Translations under genes and position numbers: made by a program | The notes under the pieces: model-generated | The model's database searches: none | The model's input: only the letters and a program-made list of their open reading frames with translations | Told to the model about the DNA's origin: nothing | Origin: JBJXHN01 sp046233135 | GTDB lineage: Bacteria; Pseudomonadota; Alphaproteobacteria; Rhodospirillales; Rhodospirillaceae | Direction: 5' to 3' | DNA length: 64,000 nt | Assembly: GCA_046233135.1 (NCBI GenBank) | Contig: JBJXHN010000006.1 | Location: 248,001 to 312,000, forward strand | Part shown: in pieces, positions 59,758-64,000 of the stretch | Numbering within the stretch: position 1 is the stretch's first letter | How the letters are laid out: each line of letters begins with the position of its first letter

Positions 59758-60981
59758 GTGCGGGTGTCGGTCGAAGTAAGGGGCCTGGCTTTGGGAAAAA
59801 TACTGGCCGTCGTTTTGGCCTTTGTGCTGGCGGGGATCGGCTGGATGGCCTTTACGGCTTGTGGCTTGTCCGTTCCGGGGCTGGGGCCGGTGGTTGCCTG
59901 GTGTGATGCGCCCGTGCCCCCACGCGACGTGGCTCTGGACGCCGCCAGGGACCGAACGGGAGCCCTTTTGGGACAGTTGGAATCCATGCAGCGCCAGCTA
60001 ATGCTGGCGCCGGATTGTCCCGAACCCCCGCCGCCGCAGGAAGCCCGACTGCCCGAACCGGAGCCGGAGATTCCACCGCCGGAAGAGGAACCGGCACCTG
60101 AGCCCGAACCGGAAGAGCAGGCCGCCCTGCAGGAGGAGCCGCCTCAGGAGTCGGCTCCTCCGCCGGTACCGCCGCCCAGGCCGGATCCACCGGAAGGCTG
60201 GTCTCCGCAGCCGGAGCCTCCGCCGCGGCAGGTTACCCAGAGGTTGCGGGAGCCGACGGCCGAATGCCCTGTTATCCCTTCCGAAAAGGTGCTGCTGGTG
60301 CTGGACGCGTCCTCCAGCATGAAATGGTCTTACAATGTCGACCCGGGTTTGGAACTGCGGCTGAACGAGATCGCCAACTCCTCGGGTTTGGTTGTGGGCA
60401 ATATTGTTGGCGCTTTGCTGGGGGTGAATCCGGCTGCCATCGAAATTCGACGGATCGTGGCGCAAATTGAAAATACGCCCGGACCGCAACGCATTGCCCT
60501 GGCCAAGCAGGCTCTGACCGATCTGGTCCGGGCCTCCGATCCTGGAATCACCTACCAATACGTCACCTTTTCGCCCTGCGGGCCGCCGACCAGCCGGGGT
60601 ATCTATGGTCCCGGCGAACGGGCGCAACTGATGGACCGGATCCGCTCCACATCGTTGCAGACACAGACCGCTCTGGCCCATGCGGTGGCCAACCTGCCTG
60701 CTTTGGCTGGCGGCGGCGATCCGGGGGCACCGGTGAACGTTGTGTTGCTCTCCGACGGGCTGGATTCTTGCGACGGAGACCCCTGTGGTGCCGCGGCGCA
60801 GGTGGAGCAGCGCTATCCGGGGATAAACATCAACGTGGTGGCGCTGAGCCGCAATATCTCTGCCCTGCGCTGCGTTGCCGATCGCACCAAGGGGCAATTC
60901 TTCGATGTTCGCGATGCCGGCCAGCTGGTGGACCGCCTGCGGACGGCGTCCGGCCAGGGGCTGCCGGAGCACTGCCGATGA
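59758..60981 (+). CDS. Membrane-anchored von Willebrand factor A domain protein
   Basis: The 407-residue protein has one N-terminal membrane segment (about residues 12-35), then Cys35 and Cys49, a helical stretch ending at Cys87 (QLMLAPDC), and a Pro/Glu-rich linker (88-165). The VWA domain spans about 176-395, with the MIDAS motif DASSSM (183-188) and SDGLDSCDGD as a further metal-loop candidate. Several extra Cys in the VWA domain may form disulfides, consistent with the periplasm. It starts at GTG 59758. VWA domains bind protein partners through a metal. It lies between the lipoproteins and the protease/SrfA genes. Confidence 0.85.
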   Translation: MRVSVEVRGLALGKILAVVLAFVLAGIGWMAFTACGLSVPGLGPVVAWCDAPVPPRDVALDAARDRTGALLGQLESMQRQLMLAPDCPEPPPPQEARLPEPEPEIPPPEEEPAPEPEPEEQAALQEEPPQESAPPPVPPPRPDPPEGWSPQPEPPPRQVTQRLREPTAECPVIPSEKVLLVLDASSSMKWSYNVDPGLELRLNEIANSSGLVVGNIVGALLGVNPAAIEIRRIVAQIENTPGPQRIALAKQALTDLVRASDPGITYQYVTFSPCGPPTSRGIYGPGERAQLMDRIRSTSLQTQTALAHAVANLPALAGGGDPGAPVNVVLLSDGLDSCDGDPCGAAAQVEQRYPGININVVALSRNISALRCVADRTKGQFFDVRDAGQLVDRLRTASGQGLPEHCR

Positions 60982-61048
60982 CAGGTGCAGGCGTTCTTTC
61001 GTGGACCATGATGACGGCACCCCGTTCCGGGCAAGGATTTGAGAACCG

Positions 61049-62353
61049 ATGACCGAGACCAATTCTTCCTCCGGCTCCCCGATACCCGGTGCTGTACCTC
61101 CCGGACCCGTCGATCCTGGTTCGGCACCGGTTTCGGGTTCCGTGTCCCGGCCCTGGTTGCCGGTGGCCATCGCTTGCGGCGTGGCTGCCCTGTTGCTGAT
61201 CATTCTGCTGATTCCCGGGGTCTTGCGCTATCCGGATGACGCCGAAGTGGTCGGTCCCGATCCCAATGCCCTTGCCGCTCAGCAGGAGGTCAACCGGTCG
61301 CTGGAGGAGCAGATCGCCAGCCTGCGTCGTCTGGTGGATGCCAATGTCTGTGTGGCGGACGGGACCTATCAGGTGCCGCCGGGGGCTGGCGTGATGCCTC
61401 AGGACTGGCAGGCTCTGCCGCCGGCGGCGCCGGGGCAGACGCCCATGCCCCAGACCAGCCTACCGCCCGACAGTCCGCCGTTCACGGGGTCCCTGCTGGA
61501 CTATGTGGACGAGGCGGTGGTACTGATCCTTGCCGAGCATGCCGATGGCATCGGTCAGGGAACGGGCTTTCTGGTCTCTCAGAACCAGGTTATGACCAAC
61601 GCCCATATAACCCAGGGAATGGCACCGGGCGGGAAGATTTTCCTGTTTGGCAAGGGTATCGGTGTGGCACGCGCGCAGGTGGTTGCCCAGTCGCCCGATG
61701 ATGACGCGATGCGGCCCGACTTCGCCTTGCTTTCATTCGAAAGCGAAACACCAGGACCCTATCGGCCCTTTGTCTTCGCACCGACGCCGCCCCGGTTGTC
61801 TCATGTGGTCGCTGCCGGATATCCGGGGATCATTCTGGACACGGACGCGAACTTCCAAGCCATGATCAACGGCACCTTCCAGGACATCCCCGAAGCCACG
61901 ACCACCGAAGGGGTTGTGAATGCCATCCAACAGGGGCAAGGGGTGCGTGTCCTGGTTCACTCGGCGCAGATTTCCCATGGGAATAGCGGGGGGCCGTTGC
62001 TGGATCAATGCGGTCGGGTGGTCGGCGTCAACACGTGGATCCGCAACGAAACTGATGGCAGCCTGCACTATAGCCAGGATCCGGAAAGCGCCATGGCGTT
62101 TCTGCGCCAGGCGGGCGTGACCCTGCAGGCGAACACCGATCCGTGCATCCCTGGATCGGCGAGGGCAGAAGCGTCCGAGGCTCCGGCCGATGAACCCCCT
62201 GCAACGACGGAACAAGGAGCCGGCCCGGCCGCGCCATCCGCTGATGGAACCAGCGGAGACCAGGTACCGCCTGCATCGGCGCCAGGGGAAGGTCCAGGCG
62301 GGGAGGGGGCTGCCGGGTCAGGCGCCCCGAAACCTCCCGGGCAGGCGGAGTAA
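61049..62353 (+). CDS. Membrane-anchored trypsin-like serine protease
   Basis: The 434-residue protein has a Pro/Ser-rich cytoplasmic tail, one membrane segment (about 36-57), a short coiled coil (LAAQQEVNRSLEEQIASLRRL) ending at Cys101, and a Pro-rich linker. A chymotrypsin-fold protease follows (about 150-360): His186 in VMTNAHI, Asp224 in RPDFALLSF and Ser313 in HGNSGGPL, so the triad is complete. The C-terminus is Pro/Ala/Gly-rich and disordered. It has no PDZ domain, so it differs from DegP/HtrA. It is 6 bp before the SrfA-like gene and may process cluster proteins. Confidence 0.87.
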   Translation: MTETNSSSGSPIPGAVPPGPVDPGSAPVSGSVSRPWLPVAIACGVAALLLIILLIPGVLRYPDDAEVVGPDPNALAAQQEVNRSLEEQIASLRRLVDANVCVADGTYQVPPGAGVMPQDWQALPPAAPGQTPMPQTSLPPDSPPFTGSLLDYVDEAVVLILAEHADGIGQGTGFLVSQNQVMTNAHITQGMAPGGKIFLFGKGIGVARAQVVAQSPDDDAMRPDFALLSFESETPGPYRPFVFAPTPPRLSHVVAAGYPGIILDTDANFQAMINGTFQDIPEATTTEGVVNAIQQGQGVRVLVHSAQISHGNSGGPLLDQCGRVVGVNTWIRNETDGSLHYSQDPESAMAFLRQAGVTLQANTDPCIPGSARAEASEAPADEPPATTEQGAGPAAPSADGTSGDQVPPASAPGEGPGGEGAAGSGAPKPPGQAE

Positions 62354-62359
62354 GGGCCG

Positions 62360-63739
62360 GTGGATCGCCAACGGATCCTGGAAACCTCCTTGCGGGGGCT
62401 GCGTCCTCGGGGGCAGGCCGGACGCCGGGTGCTGGATTCCTGGGAACAGCTGACCGGTTATCTGCGGGCGACTCTGGGTGATGGTCCGGCTGATCTGCTC
62501 GCCGAACCCGTTCCCGGCGCCAACGACAGCTACACCTGGTACGGTCCGGACGGTGCCCGGCCCCAGGCTGTTTCTGCCTTGCCACCAGAGCAGCGCAGCG
62601 CCGTGCTGGCCAAGGTGGCAGCCTATCAGGATGCCATCCGGGCCGAGATCGCACACCTGCGCCAATCGGGGCAACCGGAAGGGGCGGCTTTGGCTGCTTC
62701 GCTGGAAGCCGCACTGGTGGTGCCGCTGACAGCGCGGGGGGCTGGCAGTGCTTCAGACCCCGAGGCCCTGGATTCCATTTTGCGGGTGGTCGGGGATCAG
62801 CCGGTTCTGATCAACTGGGGGATCGAAAGCGAGGCCCAGGCTCCGGTGGCCGAGCCGCTTCGGGAATTCGTGTCGCGTCCCCCGCCGCCGCCACGACCGC
62901 AGCCGGCCGCTGTCCCCGCGCCTGCACCGACTGTTCCTTCGATGGTGCCGGCCGCTGCGGCCTTGCCAGCCGTCACGACGCCACCCTTCTGGCTTTTGCC
63001 CCTGTTGTGGTTGCTGTTTGCCCTGCTGATGGCCGGGATTTATCTGGCGCTTCTCGCCGGCTGCGGAATGAGCCGCTCCGGCGGGTTGTTCAATTTCTGC
63101 CCGGCCGTTGCCCAAACCGTTGAGCCGCCGTCATTGGACCATGCCCGCACAGAGGCGCTGACTGCCGAGCGTGATCGCCTGCTGGCTGAACTGCGCAGCC
63201 TGCCGCGCTGTGAGACCCAGGCCCGGGTGGATCCCCCGGATCTGAATCCGCCCGGCCCGGCAGAAGTCCCCCACGAGGAGCCCCCGCCCGAAGATGTCGT
63301 TGAGCAGACACCTCCTCCCCAGGAGCCACCCGCTGATCCGGAGTTCGACCAGCGGGTGGAAGAAAATGACGGGCAGGAGGGGGACGTGACGGTGACCTTG
63401 ATCTGGGACGGTCCGTCGGACCTGGATCTTTACGTGATCTGCCCGAATGGAGAAGAAGTCTATTACCGCAATATGAGTGGATGTGGCGGGGCATTGGATA
63501 TCGACGCCAATTCCTCTCGGAGCAGTATGCGTGACCGGCCGGTCGAGCATGCGGTGTTCCAGGGGCAGCCTCCGCCGGGGACCTACAAGGTAAGGGTGAA
63601 GAACTATGCTCATCGGGGTCCTGGGCAAGGACCCATTCCATATCGCGTTCAGTTGAAAAAGAACGGAGAAGTGTCCGTTGAGACTGGGGCCGTGGCAGAC
63701 GGCCGCACGGATAACGTACTTCAATTCAGCTTGCCCTGA
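62360..63739 (+). CDS. SrfA-like membrane protein with C-terminal YfaP/DUF2135-like domain
   Basis: The 459-residue protein has an N-terminal cytoplasmic domain (about 1-155) reading GRRVLDSWEQLTGYLRATLGD, WYGPDG, LPPEQRSAVL and VGDQPVLINWG, which I recognise as the SrfA family. A Pro/Ala linker, a membrane segment (about 210-233), Cys235 and Cys247, a coiled coil ending at Cys284, and a Pro/Glu linker follow. The C-terminal beta-sandwich (about 341-459, LIWDGPSDLDLYVICPNGEEVYYRN, SGCGGALDIDAN) resembles DUF2135/YfaP. It starts at GTG 62360 and precedes the SrfB-like gene. SrfA function is not established. Confidence 0.75.
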   Translation: MDRQRILETSLRGLRPRGQAGRRVLDSWEQLTGYLRATLGDGPADLLAEPVPGANDSYTWYGPDGARPQAVSALPPEQRSAVLAKVAAYQDAIRAEIAHLRQSGQPEGAALAASLEAALVVPLTARGAGSASDPEALDSILRVVGDQPVLINWGIESEAQAPVAEPLREFVSRPPPPPRPQPAAVPAPAPTVPSMVPAAAALPAVTTPPFWLLPLLWLLFALLMAGIYLALLAGCGMSRSGGLFNFCPAVAQTVEPPSLDHARTEALTAERDRLLAELRSLPRCETQARVDPPDLNPPGPAEVPHEEPPPEDVVEQTPPPQEPPADPEFDQRVEENDGQEGDVTVTLIWDGPSDLDLYVICPNGEEVYYRNMSGCGGALDIDANSSRSSMRDRPVEHAVFQGQPPPGTYKVRVKNYAHRGPGQGPIPYRVQLKKNGEVSVETGAVADGRTDNVLQFSLP

Positions 63740-63755
63740 TTTCCACCCCGTCCAA

Positions 63756-63777
63756 GGGGAGCCGGGTCCGGCTCCCC
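63756..63777 (+). promoter_or_regulatory. Hairpin between srfA-like and srfB-like genes
   Basis: GGGGAGCC (63756-63763) pairs with GGCTCCCC (63770-63777) around a six-base loop in the 127-bp gap. No T tract follows, so it is more likely an attenuator or mRNA-processing signal than a full terminator. Confidence 0.5.
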
Positions 63778-63866
63778 TGCTGATCCGAAGGCAGCCGTGT
63801 TTTATGCTCGGTCCCGCTGTTTCTCCGATATCCGACGATCATGACCGATGAAGGCCTTTTTCCACC

Positions 63867-64000
63867 ATGCTGAAGAAGCTCTACGCCTATCAGGACGACG
63901 CGGTGGTAACCCTGGTACCCAATACGGGCATCCAGTTTCTGGATTTCGGGGTCGGTCAGGCCTTCGCCAAGTCGGTGCTGCGGTCCTATTGGTGCGAGGT
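63867..64000 (+). CDS. srfB: SrfB-like protein, N-terminal fragment (runs off the window)
   Basis: Starting at ATG 63867, 44 full codons are visible. The N-terminus MLKKLYAYQDDAVVTLVPN then TGIQFLDFGVGQAFAKSVL matches what I know of the SrfB start (a short helix, then the TLIxNSGIQFLDFAL stretch). SrfB proteins are long (about 1000 residues), so most of the gene lies outside. The SrfA-like gene just upstream supports the assignment. The family occurs in srfABC loci of Salmonella and relatives; its molecular function is not established. Confidence 0.72.
   Translation, partial: MLKKLYAYQDDAVVTLVPNTGIQFLDFGVGQAFAKSVLRSYWCE

Overview
The window is GC-rich, gene-dense bacterial chromosome. It looks like an alphaproteobacterium, most likely Rhodospirillales-like. 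This rests on the glycerol ABC operon of the rhizobial GlpRDSTPQ type, the abundance of ABC, TRAP and TTT solute-binding transporters, a symporter/histidine-kinase fusion beside a ScfR-like XRE regulator, and SemiSWEET and DUF6165 genes. No rRNA, tRNA, CRISPR array, insertion sequence or prophage was seen. The organism is inferred from gene content only.

Left part (1-16.3 kb, mostly minus strand). A glycerol operon reads glpR-glpD-glpS-glpT-glpP-glpQ and leaves the window at base 1. Inverted repeats lie upstream of glpR. A LysR/azoreductase divergent pair follows. Next is a complete gtsABCD-type glucose/sugar ABC operon preceded by an OmpR-type response regulator and its kinase (GltR/GtrS-like), with an OmpR-like direct repeat before gtsA. 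A SemiSWEET sugar transporter gene follows.

Middle part (15.5-42.3 kb). An IclR regulator with a perfect palindromic operator is divergent from an aldehyde dehydrogenase, SDR and TRAP transporter cluster. A large hybrid kinase is coupled to a diguanylate cyclase. A PLP decarboxylase and pabB/pabC face each other. Then comes a sensory block of Na+/solute-symporter kinase, small membrane protein, response regulator and XRE/ScfR-like regulator carrying a HisKA-like segment. This block is divergent from a five-gene Liv-type ABC importer that ends in a strong terminator.

Right part (42.3-57.9 kb). An ABC exporter is followed by an IclR-tctCBA-CaiB/BaiF-CitE operon, which suggests uptake, CoA activation and C-C cleavage of a carboxylic acid. 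A kinase/response-regulator pair, an orphan LysR gene, a 61-residue small protein, a DUF6165 gene, a HEAT-repeat gene and an MFS transporter follow.

The end of the window (about 57.9-64 kb, plus strand) holds the least ordinary locus. It contains two coiled-coil lipoproteins, a membrane-anchored von Willebrand A protein, a membrane-anchored trypsin-like protease, a SrfA-like protein with a YfaP/DUF2135-like C-terminal domain, and the start of a SrfB-like gene. The VWA and SrfA-like proteins share a membrane-segment/cysteine/coiled-coil module. They look like parts of one envelope-associated assembly, whose function cannot be told from sequence alone.
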